From Alphaproteobacteria bacterium (GTDB taxonomy: Bacteria; Pseudomonadota; Alphaproteobacteria; JAVJRE01), in NCBI GenBank assembly GCA_040218575.1, contig JAVJRE010000002.1, forward strand, positions 186,001 to 250,000: a stretch of 64,000 nt of DNA. The letters are read 5' to 3'. How positions within the stretch are numbered: position 1 is the first letter of the stretch; each line of letters opens with the position of its first letter. The notes below the pieces were generated by a model. That model saw only the letters and a program-made list of their open reading frames with translations. It ran no database searches and was not told the origin of the DNA. This document shows positions 9,914 to 18,025 of this stretch, in pieces. Both the position numbers and the translations under genes were made by a program.

Positions 9914-9945
9914 GCCGGTGGTGAGCCGGTGTTGAGCCCATAGTG
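9910..9945 (+). repeat. 11-bp tandem repeat forming a stop-start relay from pdxA to rsmA
   Basis: Copies begin at 9910 and 9921 (both GTGAGCCGGTG), 9932 (TTGAGCCCATA) and 9943 (GTGAACAACGA, the rsmA start). GTG 9910 overlaps the pdxA stop and reads GTG AGC CGG TGG TGA. That TGA overlaps GTG 9921, which reads three codons to a TGA overlapping TTG 9932. The TTG frame ends in TAG, which shares its last base with the rsmA GTG. There is no Shine-Dalgarno in front of rsmA. Reinitiation as the function is inference; the sequence geometry is direct observation. Confidence 0.7.
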
Positions 9946-10809
9946 AACAACGATCCCGCCGCCGCTGTGGCGGCGTTGCCGCCGCTGCGCGAGGTTATCG
10001 CCCGCCATGGCCTGGCGGCGCGGCGCGGCCTCGGCCAGAACTTCATTCTTGACCTCAACCTGACCCGGCGCATCGTCCGCGCCGCCGGCGATCTTCGCGA
10101 TGTGTCGGTGGTGGAGGTGGGCCCCGGACCCGGCGGCCTGACCCGCGCCCTGGTTGAAAGCGGGGCGCGGCGTATTATTGCCGTGGAGACCGACCCGCGC
10201 TGCCTGGCCGCCCTGGAGCCGCTGGTGGAGGCCGCCGCCGGGCGTCTGGAAGTCCACCATGGTGACGCTCTTCGTCTGGACCTCAGCACGCTGGCACCCG
10301 CACCGCGGATCATAATCGCCAACCTGCCCTACAACGTGGCGACGCCGCTGCTGATCGGCTGGCTGCGCCAGGGCCCGGTATGGGACCGCCTGGTCCTGAT
10401 GTTTCAGCGGGAGGTGGCCATGCGCCTGGCCTCACCGCCGGGCAACCGCACCTACGGCCGTCTGAGTGTGCTGGCCCAGTGGCTGGCCGAGGTGCAGCTT
10501 TTGTTCGATGTGGACGCGAGTGCCTTCGTGCCGCGGCCGGCAATAACCTCCACCGTGGTGCGCCTGACCATGCGCCCGGCGCCGCTGGCGGCGGCTGACC
10601 CGGAGGTGCTGCAGCGCGTCACCGCGGCCGCCTTTGGCGGCCGGCGCAAGATGCTGCGGCGCTCTCTGAGCGGGCTGGTGGCGGCGCCTACAGCGCTGCT
10701 GGAGAGCCTCGCCATTGACCCGCAGGCACGGGCGGAGAGTCTCAGCGTCGAGCAGTTCTGCGCCCTGGCGCGGCGCATCGAAGAAATGGAAAAAAAGACT
10801 TTAGATTAG
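9943..10809 (+). CDS. rsmA: 16S rRNA dimethyladenosine transferase RsmA/KsgA
   Basis: SAM-dependent enzyme that dimethylates two adjacent adenines in the 3' hairpin of 16S rRNA. Its loss gives kasugamycin resistance in known bacteria. The 288-residue product shows GLGQNFILD, the SAM motif VEVGPGPGGLT and the catalytic NLPYNVATPLL. The GTG at 9943 gives the expected short N-terminal lead before LPPLREV. The start has no evident ribosome-binding site and sits in the last copy of an 11-bp repeat, suggesting coupling to pdxA. It ends 4 bp from convergent gmk. Confidence 0.95.
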   Translation: MNNDPAAAVAALPPLREVIARHGLAARRGLGQNFILDLNLTRRIVRAAGDLRDVSVVEVGPGPGGLTRALVESGARRIIAVETDPRCLAALEPLVEAAAGRLEVHHGDALRLDLSTLAPAPRIIIANLPYNVATPLLIGWLRQGPVWDRLVLMFQREVAMRLASPPGNRTYGRLSVLAQWLAEVQLLFDVDASAFVPRPAITSTVVRLTMRPAPLAAADPEVLQRVTAAAFGGRRKMLRRSLSGLVAAPTALLESLAIDPQARAESLSVEQFCALARRIEEMEKKTLD

Positions 10810-10813
10810 TATG

Positions 10814-11443
10814 TTAATGGCCTGTTCTGAGTTTTCTTACGAAGTCCGACAAACCGCTTTGGCGCTCCCGCTTCAGACGCTCCGCATGTAGAATCGCGCG
10901 CACGTCACGCAGACAGGCGGCGAAATCATCATTGACGATCACATAGTCATATTCGGCCCAGTGGCTCATTTCGTCGGCGGCCCGCCCCATGCGCTCGGCA
11001 ACCACTTCGGCCGGATCCTGGGCCCGGCTCTGCAACCGCTCTTCCAGGGCGGTGAGCGACGGCGGCAGGATGAAGATACTGACCAGGTCCTCACGGGCAT
11101 TCTCCGCCAACTGCTGGGTGCCCTGCCAGTCAATGTCGAACAGTACGTCGTGGCCGGCGGCGAGCACGGCGGCGACCGGCTCCTGTGGCGTCCCGTAGTA
11201 GTGACCGAAGACCTTGGCGGACTCCAGAAACTGCCGCCGGTTGAGCATCAGGTTGAAAGCGACCCGGTCCATGAAATGATAGTCGCGGCCGTCCACTTCC
11301 GACGGGCGCGGCGGCCGGGTCGTCGCCGAAACGCTCATCTCCAGGCCGGGTTCCTGGGCGAGAAGAGCGCGTGACAGCGTCGTCTTGCCGGCTCCGGACG
11401 GGGAAGACAGGACCAGCATCAGGCCACGCCGTTTTATCGCCAT
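10814..11443 (-). CDS. gmk: Guanylate kinase
   Basis: Phosphorylates GMP to GDP with ATP. The 209-residue product starts MAIKRRGLMLVLSSPSGAGK, with the P-loop SSPSGAGKTT, and has the GMP-binding segment RPPRPSEVDGRDYHF plus FDIDWQGTQQL, all typical. The start at 11443 was chosen because the upstream open frame codes for nothing family-like. It is the last gene of the fab-mltG-yicC-gmk run, 110 bp after yicC, and ends 4 bp from convergent rsmA. Confidence 0.95.
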   Translation of the reverse strand: MAIKRRGLMLVLSSPSGAGKTTLSRALLAQEPGLEMSVSATTRPPRPSEVDGRDYHFMDRVAFNLMLNRRQFLESAKVFGHYYGTPQEPVAAVLAAGHDVLFDIDWQGTQQLAENAREDLVSIFILPPSLTALEERLQSRAQDPAEVVAERMGRAADEMSHWAEYDYVIVNDDFAACLRDVRAILHAERLKRERQSGLSDFVRKLRTGH

Positions 11444-11553
11444 CGCCTGTGCCTCTGCATCCCTATGTCCCGCGACCGGTGGGCGTGCATATCTCGTCGC
11501 CTGCACCACCCCTCCACCCCGGGCGCCGCGCCGGCGACGGTGGGGGCGTAGCC

Positions 11554-12453
11554 TTACTCCACATTCTGGGCCTGCTCGCGCAGGCGATCCACCGCCTGCT
11601 TGAGGTCGAGACCGATGGCGGTAAGTTCCGTGGTCTGTGCCTTGGCGCACAGGGTGTTGGCCTCGCGATTAAACTCCTGACAAAGGAAGTCCAGCCGGCG
11701 GCCGGCCGGCGCGCCGCCGTCCACAAGGTCACGGGCCTGGGCGATATGGGCAGCAAGCCGGTCCAGTTCCTCCCGCACGTCGCCTTTCACCGCCAAAAGC
11801 GCCAGTTCCTGAGCCACGCGATCCGGGTCAATGGCGGAATCGCCGGCGCCGGCGGCCAGCAAATCAGCAAGCTGCCGCGCCAGCACCCGACGCATGGCCT
11901 CAGGCTGGCATTCCGCCGCCGCACCGGCCGCCGTCACCAGCGCCGCAATATCATCGAGCAGCCGACCGAGCACCGCCGCCAGGGCGGCACCTTCGGCCAG
12001 ACGGGCGGCGACAAGGCCGTCCAGAGCGTGGTCGAGACCAGCCAGCAGCACATCGTCTGAAATATCGTCCGGGACAGATCCGCCGGCGGCGCTGACCACC
12101 ACGCCGGGAACCGCCAGCAAGGCCTCCAGCCGTGGCGGCCCATCGCCAACGCGGCCAGGATAGTCGCCGGCCAGGCCAATCAAATGGTCAAGCCAGGAGC
12201 GGTTGATCACATAAGCCGGCGCCTCGTCCTGCCGCTCCAGACGAAGGTTCAGGCTGACAGCGCCACGGCTGAAGCGCGCCTGGGCCCGGCGGCGCACCTC
12301 CGCCTCCAGCCGGTCGAGACCGCCCGGCAGGCGGCAGCGCAGGTCGAGACCGCGGCCATTGACGCTTTTCGCCTGCCATAACCAGACGACGGCACCGGCC
12401 GCGCCGCCTTCCTCCGCGAACCCGGTCATGCCGGACAGGGGTGGGGCCGTCAT
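11554..12453 (-). CDS. yicC: YicC/YloC-family endoribonuclease
   Basis: Member of the YicC/YloC family, whose E. coli and B. subtilis members are reported endoribonucleases. The 299-residue product begins with the family motif SGMTGFAE and contains VNGRGLDLRCRLP near the N-terminus. The conserved C-terminal block GRRLDFLCQEFNREANTL is followed by KAQTTELT. The ATG overlaps the stop of mltG by 4 bp (ATGA), so translation is probably coupled. The yicC-gmk pairing is widespread. Confidence 0.9.
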   Translation of the reverse strand: MTAPPLSGMTGFAEEGGAAGAVVWLWQAKSVNGRGLDLRCRLPGGLDRLEAEVRRRAQARFSRGAVSLNLRLERQDEAPAYVINRSWLDHLIGLAGDYPGRVGDGPPRLEALLAVPGVVVSAAGGSVPDDISDDVLLAGLDHALDGLVAARLAEGAALAAVLGRLLDDIAALVTAAGAAAECQPEAMRRVLARQLADLLAAGAGDSAIDPDRVAQELALLAVKGDVREELDRLAAHIAQARDLVDGGAPAGRRLDFLCQEFNREANTLCAKAQTTELTAIGLDLKQAVDRLREQAQNVE

Positions 12454-13466
12454 GGCGCGCCGTCCTCCACCTGGTCGTTCTCCCCTGCCCCGTCACCGGC
12501 CTGCAACGCGCGCAGACGGCGGACGTTGCGATTATGCTCCGCCAGGGTGGCGGCAAAGAGATGACCGCCGGCGCCGTCGGCGACGAAGTAGAGAAAATCG
12601 GTCTCCGCCGGCTGCATGACCGCCTGCAGGGCCGCGCGGCCGGGATTGGCGATGGGTCCCGGCGGCAGGCCGCGCACTCGATAGGTGTTGTAGGGCGAAT
12701 CGACGGTCAGGTCGGCGCGACTGAGCGGTCTGTCCAATAGGCCATCGGGCCCGGCCAGAGCGTAAGCCACGGTCGGGTCGGCCTGCAGCCGCATGTTGCG
12801 GCGCAGACGGTTGATGAACACGCTGGCGACCAGCGGCCGCTCGCCGTCACGGGCGGTCTCACGCTCGACGATGGAGGCAAGGATTACCGCCTGCCACGGC
12901 GACTCCAACGGCAGGTCGGGGGCGCGGGACACCCACAGGGTATCGAGCAGCGCCGACATGGCGGCGACCATCCGGCCGGCCATGCCATTGGCCGAATCAC
13001 CCCAGACATAATTGTAGGTTTCCGGCAGCAGCATTCCCTCGGGCAGGGCCGACCGCTCCAGCGGTCCGACCAGCCCCGGCGCGGCGCTGAGGAGGGCGGC
13101 GGCGGCGGTGGTGGTCAGGCCTTCGGGCAGGGTGAACTGGCGGACCACGATCCGGCCGGACGCGATCAGGCGCGCCGCCTGGCGGGCGGATATGTCCGGC
13201 CCAAACGCATACTCACCAGCCTGCAGCACACGGGCGAGGCCGCTGGATCGAACACCGAGTGTGAATGTGAGGGGGCTGCGGATGACGCCGGCGTCGGCCA
13301 GGTGGCGGGCGATTTCGCCCAAGCCGGCGCCGGCCGGCACCACGACCTGCACGTGGCGATCCAGCGGTCCCGGGGCGACCCAGCCACGCCAGGCCCAGCC
13401 AGCGACAGCGACGACAATAAGAAGAAGGAGACCAGAAGCCAGGACAACAGCGGACCGGCGGGTCAT
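12450..13466 (-). CDS. mltG: Endolytic murein transglycosylase MltG (YceG)
   Basis: Membrane-anchored lytic transglycosylase that cleaves nascent peptidoglycan strands and is thought to terminate glycan elongation. The 338-residue protein has one N-terminal span (about 8-27), then a LysM-like subdomain (VQVVVPAGAGLGEIARHLADAG). The YceG catalytic region includes ILASIVERET, whose glutamate is the expected catalytic residue, and LQADPTVAYAL with SPYNTYRVRGLPPGPI. It lies 17 bp after fabF, as in many proteobacteria, and overlaps yicC by 4 bp. Confidence 0.95.
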   Translation of the reverse strand: MTRRSAVVLASGLLLLIVVAVAGWAWRGWVAPGPLDRHVQVVVPAGAGLGEIARHLADAGVIRSPLTFTLGVRSSGLARVLQAGEYAFGPDISARQAARLIASGRIVVRQFTLPEGLTTTAAAALLSAAPGLVGPLERSALPEGMLLPETYNYVWGDSANGMAGRMVAAMSALLDTLWVSRAPDLPLESPWQAVILASIVERETARDGERPLVASVFINRLRRNMRLQADPTVAYALAGPDGLLDRPLSRADLTVDSPYNTYRVRGLPPGPIANPGRAALQAVMQPAETDFLYFVADGAGGHLFAATLAEHNRNVRRLRALQAGDGAGENDQVEDGAP

Positions 13467-13483
13467 CTGGCGACGCCGTCGCC

Positions 13484-14743
13484 CTAAACGCAGGGGCTGA
13501 AGATCAGCGAAGCGTTGGTGCCACCGAACCCGAAGGAGTTGGACAGCACATGGCGGACGGTGCGCTTTTTCGCCACCAGCGGCACCAGATCTATGTCACA
13601 TCCAGGCGACGGGTCTTCCAGGTTGAGGGTCGGCGGCACGATGCCATGCTTCATAGCGAGAATGGAGAAAATCGCCTCGACGCTGCCGGCCGCACCCAGA
13701 AGATGGCCGATGGCCGACTTGGTGGACGACATGGACAGCGTGTAGGCGTGGTCGCCAAACAGGCGCTTGATCGCCCCCAGCTCCACCTCGTCGCCTTTTG
13801 GCGTGGAGGTGCCATGAGCGTTGATATAGTCGATGTCCTGCGGCCGCAGGCCCGACCGCTTGAGGGCCGCAGACATGGAGCGGAATCCGCCGCTGCCATC
13901 CTCCGCCGGCGCCGTCGCGTGATAGGCATCACCGGACATGCCGTAGCCGGTCAACTCCGCATAGATTTTGGCGCCGCGGGCACGGGCGTGCTCCAGCTCC
14001 TCCAGCACGATGATGCCAGCACCCTCGCCCATGACGAAACCGTCACGACCCTGGTCCCACGGCCGGGAGGCGCGGGTCGGCTCGTCATTGTAGCGGGTGG
14101 ACAGGGCGCGAGCGGCGGCGAAGCCGGCCAGGCCAAGCCGGCAGACGGCGGCTTCCGTTCCGCCAACCACCATGACATCGGCGTCATCCAGGGCGATCAG
14201 CCGGCCGGCATCGCCGATGGCGTGGGCGCCGGTGGAGCAGGCGGTGACCACCGCGTGATTAGGCCCCTTAAAGCCATAGCGGATCGACACATGGCCGGCT
14301 GCCAGATTGATCAGGGCCGAGGGGATGAAATGGGGGCTGATACGCCGCGGCCCGCGCTCATAGAGCGTGATGGACCCTTCATAGATGACCGGCAGGCCAC
14401 CGATTCCGGAGCCGATAAGAACGCCGGTTCGCTCTCGCGACGGCTCGTCCTGTGGCGCCCAGCCTGAATCTTCCACCGCCTCGACGGCGGCCGCCATGGC
14501 GTAGACGATGAAGGTATCCAGGCGGCGGCGTTCATGCGCCGGCATGGCGCTGTCGGGATTGAACAGCCCCGGCCCGTCACCGGTCGGCACCAGGCCGGCG
14601 ATCTTCGAGGCAATATCCGACACGTCGAACGTTTCAATGGCGCGGATGCCACTTTCGCCGGCAATCAGGCGTTGCCAGGTCGCCTCGACCCCGGCGGCCA
14701 GAGGCGTGACCATGCCCAGACCCGTAACAACGACGCGCCTCAC
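13484..14743 (-). CDS. fabF: Beta-ketoacyl-ACP synthase II
   Basis: Condensing enzyme of type II fatty acid synthesis, extending acyl-ACP with malonyl-ACP. The 419-residue protein starts (GTG) RRVVVTGLGMVTPL. The catalytic triad is visible: Cys in VVTACSTGAH, His in NAHGTSTPKGD, and His in TKSAIGHLLGAAG. The C-terminus NSFGFGGTNASL is canonical. It follows acpP by 81 bp and precedes mltG by 17 bp. Confidence 0.97.
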   Translation of the reverse strand: MRRVVVTGLGMVTPLAAGVEATWQRLIAGESGIRAIETFDVSDIASKIAGLVPTGDGPGLFNPDSAMPAHERRRLDTFIVYAMAAAVEAVEDSGWAPQDEPSRERTGVLIGSGIGGLPVIYEGSITLYERGPRRISPHFIPSALINLAAGHVSIRYGFKGPNHAVVTACSTGAHAIGDAGRLIALDDADVMVVGGTEAAVCRLGLAGFAAARALSTRYNDEPTRASRPWDQGRDGFVMGEGAGIIVLEELEHARARGAKIYAELTGYGMSGDAYHATAPAEDGSGGFRSMSAALKRSGLRPQDIDYINAHGTSTPKGDEVELGAIKRLFGDHAYTLSMSSTKSAIGHLLGAAGSVEAIFSILAMKHGIVPPTLNLEDPSPGCDIDLVPLVAKKRTVRHVLSNSFGFGGTNASLIFSPCV

Positions 14744-14824
14744 GGCCCGGCCATTTCTACGGGTCGCCCGAACCGAATCTGGGTGAGTCGAACCATGATG
14801 CGCGACACGCGACGCGCGGCGCGA

Positions 14825-15061
14825 TCAGCCGGCGTTGCTGTCGATATAGGTGATGGCGTCCTTGACGGTAACGATTTTCTCCGCGGCCTCGTCCGGAATC
14901 TCGCAGCCGAACTCTTCCTCGAAGGCCATCACCAGCTCGACGGTGTCGAGGCTGTCCGCCCCGAGGTCGTCAATAAAGCTGGCGCTTTCCGTTACCTTGG
15001 ACTCATCAACCCCAAGATGTTCGACGACGATTTTCTTCACGCGATCCGAGACGTCACTCAT
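14825..15061 (-). CDS. acpP: Acyl carrier protein
   Basis: Small acidic carrier of growing acyl chains. The 78-residue product [17 protein letters not shown] has Ser37 in GADSLDTVE as the phosphopantetheine attachment site. The start at 15061 was preferred over one six codons upstream because it gives the standard N-terminus. It lies between fabG (200 bp upstream) and fabF. The long upstream gap probably holds its own promoter, as expected for a highly expressed gene. Confidence 0.97.
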   Translation of the reverse strand: MSDVSDRVKKIVVEHLGVDESKVTESASFIDDLGADSLDTVELVMAFEEEFGCEIPDEAAEKIVTVKDAITYIDSNAG

Positions 15062-15262
15062 CTGATGCCATGTCCCCAAAACAAGAGCCGGAGAAATCTG
15101 TCATTCCTGCGGCTGGTCGAAAATGAAAGCGTCCTGTTCCTGCAACGAACGGTAAAGGTGTCCGCCACCAGACGCCGCGGCTGGCTTTATCATAGTTATT
15201 TCACCGTGGCCAGCGTCATGCCACCCCCGGCGACAGGCCCGTGTCAGGGCCCGGCCGGGCCA
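15062..15262 (-). promoter_or_regulatory. fabG-acpP intergenic region with possible acpP promoter
   Basis: In this 201-bp gap the minus strand carries TATGAT (15189-15194), a good -10 match, in a locally AT-rich patch about 130 bp before acpP. The matching -35 is weak. Just after the fabG stop is a perfect 14-bp palindrome GGCCCGGCCGGGCC (15248-15261) with no T-run, so it is not a convincing intrinsic terminator. Confidence 0.3.
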
Positions 15263-16006
15263 TCAGATCATCGCCATGCCGCCATTGACGTGCAGGGTCT
15301 GGCCAGTGATGTAGGCGGCCTGCTCGCTGGCCAGAAAGCGAACCGCGCCAGCCACGTCTTCCGGCTGGCCGAGACGCCCGGCGGGAATTGCCGACAGCAA
15401 GGCCGCGGTACGGTCTTCGCCAAGGCCATCGGTCATGGCCGTCCTGATGAAGCCCGGCGCGACGCAATTGACCGTGATCTGACGCGCCGCCACTTCCTGG
15501 GCGAGAGCCTTGGTCAGACCGGTGACGCCGGCCTTGGCCGCGGCATAGTTCGCCTGGCCCGCATTGCCGGTGGCGGCGACCACCGAAGTGATGGAGATGA
15601 TGCGTCCCCAACGCGCCTTCAGCATGCCCCGCAACAAGGCGCGCGCCAGGTGAAAGCCGGCGGTCAGGTTGACCTGCAGGACGGTGTCCCATTCCTCGTC
15701 CTTCATGCGCATCGCCAGATTGTCCCGCGTGATGCCCGCATTGTTGACCAGGATATCAATCGCCTGACCGGCGGCCTGGGCGGCCTGCGCCGGCAGGGCG
15801 TCCACCGCCGCCATGTCCGACAGATCACACGGCGCCACGACCGCGCTGTCGCCGAGATCGGCGGCCAGCGCCTGCAACGCGGCATGGCGGGTGCCGGAGA
15901 CCACGACGCGGGCGCCACCGGCCACAAGGTCACGGGCGATGGCTCCGCCAATGCCGCCGGATGCGCCGGTCACCAGGGCCACCCGGCCTGTGAGATCGAA
16001 TGTCAT
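15263..16006 (-). CDS. fabG: 3-oxoacyl-ACP reductase
   Basis: NADPH-dependent SDR that reduces 3-ketoacyl-ACP. The 247-residue protein has the cofactor motif VTGASGGIGGAIA, NNAGITRDNL, the catalytic Ser of ISITSVV, and YAAAKAG at the correct 13-residue distance. The C-terminus YITGQTLHVNGGMAMI is characteristic of FabG. The ATG at 16006 has a strong AGGGGGGAAG ribosome-binding site. It lies 13 bp after fabD and upstream of acpP. Confidence 0.97.
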   Translation of the reverse strand: MTFDLTGRVALVTGASGGIGGAIARDLVAGGARVVVSGTRHAALQALAADLGDSAVVAPCDLSDMAAVDALPAQAAQAAGQAIDILVNNAGITRDNLAMRMKDEEWDTVLQVNLTAGFHLARALLRGMLKARWGRIISITSVVAATGNAGQANYAAAKAGVTGLTKALAQEVAARQITVNCVAPGFIRTAMTDGLGEDRTAALLSAIPAGRLGQPEDVAGAVRFLASEQAAYITGQTLHVNGGMAMI

Positions 16007-16019
16007 GGGTCTTCCCCCC

Positions 16020-17000
16020 TTAACCAAGCAGCTTGAGTACGCCATCCAGTGAAGCCGGATCGGCTGCGCTGGCGACCGTCAGATCACGATCACAGCGGCG
16101 CACCAGACCGGACAGAACCCGGCCCGGACCCAGTTCGACAACGGTGTCCACGCCGGCGGCACGCAGCGCCGCAACACTCTCTCGCCAGCGCACTCGGCCG
16201 GTCACCTGGCGGACCAGCAGGTCGCGAACCAGCGACGGCTGGGTGACGGCCTGGGCCGTGACGTTGGCGATCAGCGGCGCGGCCAATGGCGAAAGAGCCA
16301 CCGCCGCCAGCGCAGCGTCCATGACCTCCGCCGCCGGGGCCATGAGCCGGCAATGAAAGGGCGCGCTGACCGGCAGGGGCACCGCCCGGCGAGCGCCTCG
16401 TTCGCCGGCCAGGACAATGGCCTGCTCCACCGCCAGACGGTCGCCGCTGACGACGATCTGGTCGGGCGTATTGTCGTTGGCCACCTCGCAGACCAGGCCG
16501 GCACCCGCCGCGCGGGCGGCATCGGCGGCGAGATTTTCAACGGCGGCGAGATCGAGGCCGAGAATGGCGGCCATGGCGCCGGCATCGGCGGGAACGGCCT
16601 GTTGCATGGCGTCGCCGCGCTGGCGCAGCAAACGAGCCGCATCGCCAAGAGACAGGGCGGCAACCGCCGTCAGCGCGGTATATTCCCCCAACGAGTGGCC
16701 GGCGACACAGGTCGCCGCCTGACCGAGCGGTCGGCCAAGCTCGCCTTCAAGCGCGCGTACCACAGCCATGCTGGCGGCGAGCAGGGCGGGCTGGGTATTG
16801 CGCGTGAGCTGCAGGTCGCTTTCCGGTCCCTCGGCGATCAGCCGGGACAGGCGTTCGCCCAGGGCGTCGTCCACTTCCTCGAAGGCCATGCGCGCCGCCG
16901 CAAAGGCGGCAGCAAGGTCCTGCCCCATGCCGACGGCCTGGCTGCCCTGGCCCGGAAAGACGAATGCGAAGGCGCCCAAGGTGCAATCTCCAGCGTACAT
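16020..17000 (-). CDS. fabD: Malonyl-CoA:ACP transacylase
   Basis: Transfers malonyl from CoA to ACP to supply FabF/FabB. Motifs are FAFVFPGQGSQAVGMG at the start, the nucleophile GHSLGEYTAL, the catalytic His in APFHCRLM, and VVELGPGRVLSGL near the end. The ATG at 17000 gives MYAGDCTLGAFAFVF (326 residues). A TTG at 16979, 8 nt after GGAG, would give the more typical MGAFAFVFPGQG and may be the true start. The open frame continues far upstream without family similarity. First gene of the fab cluster, divergent from rpsF. Confidence 0.95.
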   Translation of the reverse strand: MYAGDCTLGAFAFVFPGQGSQAVGMGQDLAAAFAAARMAFEEVDDALGERLSRLIAEGPESDLQLTRNTQPALLAASMAVVRALEGELGRPLGQAATCVAGHSLGEYTALTAVAALSLGDAARLLRQRGDAMQQAVPADAGAMAAILGLDLAAVENLAADAARAAGAGLVCEVANDNTPDQIVVSGDRLAVEQAIVLAGERGARRAVPLPVSAPFHCRLMAPAAEVMDAALAAVALSPLAAPLIANVTAQAVTQPSLVRDLLVRQVTGRVRWRESVAALRAAGVDTVVELGPGRVLSGLVRRCDRDLTVASAADPASLDGVLKLLG

Positions 17001-17201
17001 GGCGGCCGCCGGCGACCGTGTCCGGCCCCTGCTGTCTAGCGCCTGGCCGCCGCCCCTGTCACCCGTCCCCGCCGATGGCCCCAACGGCGCCCGATAGAGG
17101 CCTTCTACACGGCGCGCCGCTTGCCACGGACACGGGCCTGTGGCAGGTTCCGTGCCCCTCCTTGCCGGCATGGGCCGGCTAGGGTCGGGCGGCTGAGCAC
17201 C

Positions 17202-17236
17202 GGGTCTGTATTCGGTTTGTTCCGGAACACAGACCC
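17202..17236 (+). promoter_or_regulatory. Hairpin in the rpsF leader, possible S6:S18 autoregulatory element
   Basis: GGGTCTGT (17202-17209) pairs perfectly with ACAGACCC (17229-17236). The enclosed 19 nt can form an inner stem (TTCGG with CCGGAA, one bulged G) capped by TTTGTT. It ends 46 nt before the rpsF start. Leaders of rpsF operons in many bacteria bind the S6:S18 complex through a structure exposing CCG. The position and a CCG fit, but homology to the known leader was not tested. The 282-bp fabD-rpsF gap otherwise shows no clear promoter. Confidence 0.35.
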
Positions 17237-17282
17237 TCCGCCACAGCGCCGATCCACTGAACAGCCATAAGGGGTACGGGAT

Positions 17283-17759
17283 TTGTCTTACTACGAGTGC
17301 GTCTTCATCGCCCGACAGGACGTATCGCAGGGCCAGGTTGACAGCCTGACCGAGGCGATGTCCGCGGTGGTGACCGGCAATGGCGGCGCCGTCGCCGGGA
17401 CCGAAAGCTGGGGTCTGAAAAACCTCGCCTACCGGATCAAGAAAAACCGCAAAGGCCACTATGTGCTGATGAACATAGAGGCGCCGCACGCGGCGATTGA
17501 AGAACTCGACCGCCAGATGCGGTTGAACGAGGATATCATCCGTCATCTGACGATCCGTCTTGATGCCCTCAACACCGAACCGTCGGCCATGCTGCAGAAC
17601 CGCGGCGCGCGGCCGGGCGGACGGCGTGGCGATGACCGCGACGATGATCGCCCGCGGCGCAGCCGCAGCGATGATGGCGACGACGAACGGCCGCGGCGCA
17701 GCCGCAGCGACGATGATGACGACAGGCCGCGCCGGCGCAGCTCGGGAGATGAGTCATGA
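17283..17759 (+). CDS. rpsF: 30S ribosomal protein S6 with long charged tail
   Basis: S6 sits on the 16S platform as a heterodimer with S18, encoded next. The core is canonical ([32 protein letters not shown]). The start is TTG at 17283, 8 nt after AAGGGG. The 158-residue length includes a tail from about residue 107 with repeated RPRRSRSDD blocks, about 39-nt and 36-nt DNA repeats between 17645 and 17755, alternating arginine-serine and aspartate. Charged tails are known in alphaproteobacterial S6; this one is unusually regular. The stop overlaps the rpsR start (ATGA). Confidence 0.96.
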   Translation: MSYYECVFIARQDVSQGQVDSLTEAMSAVVTGNGGAVAGTESWGLKNLAYRIKKNRKGHYVLMNIEAPHAAIEELDRQMRLNEDIIRHLTIRLDALNTEPSAMLQNRGARPGGRRGDDRDDDRPRRSRSDDGDDERPRRSRSDDDDDRPRRRSSGDES

Positions 17760-18007
17760 GTAACGCACGCGGTGGGTTCGGCGGTCGGCGGCCGTTTTTC
17801 CGTCGCCGCAAGACGTGCCCCTTCTCCGGCGCCAATGCGCCGGTGATCGACTACAAGGACGTCAAGTTGTTGCAGCGCTTCGTTTCAGAGCGTGGCAAGA
17901 TCGTCCCCAGTCGCATCACCGCGGTTTCGGCCAAGAAGCAGCGGGCGCTGGCGCAGGCAATCAAGCGGGCGCGTTTCCTGGCCCTCTTGCCCTATTCCGT
18001 GCAGTAG
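17756..18007 (+). CDS. rpsR: 30S ribosomal protein S18
   Basis: Partner of S6 on the small-subunit platform. The 83-residue protein has the family core [22 protein letters not shown] followed by the basic segment [28 protein letters not shown]. It overlaps rpsF by 4 bp (ATGA) and lies 18 bp before rplI, which has a GGGGGAGA ribosome-binding site. Confidence 0.97.
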   Translation: MSNARGGFGGRRPFFRRRKTCPFSGANAPVIDYKDVKLLQRFVSERGKIVPSRITAVSAKKQRALAQAIKRARFLALLPYSVQ

Positions 18008-18025
18008 CACGGGGGAGATCAGAAC

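Noticed and set aside
15248-15261. Perfect palindrome GGCCCGGCCGGGCC after fabG as a terminator
   Set aside because: No T-run follows and such GC palindromes are expected by chance at this base composition.
17001-17546. Upstream extension of the fabD reading frame by 180 codons
   Set aside because: No family similarity, extends across the rpsF start on the other strand, and canonical FabD begins near 17000.
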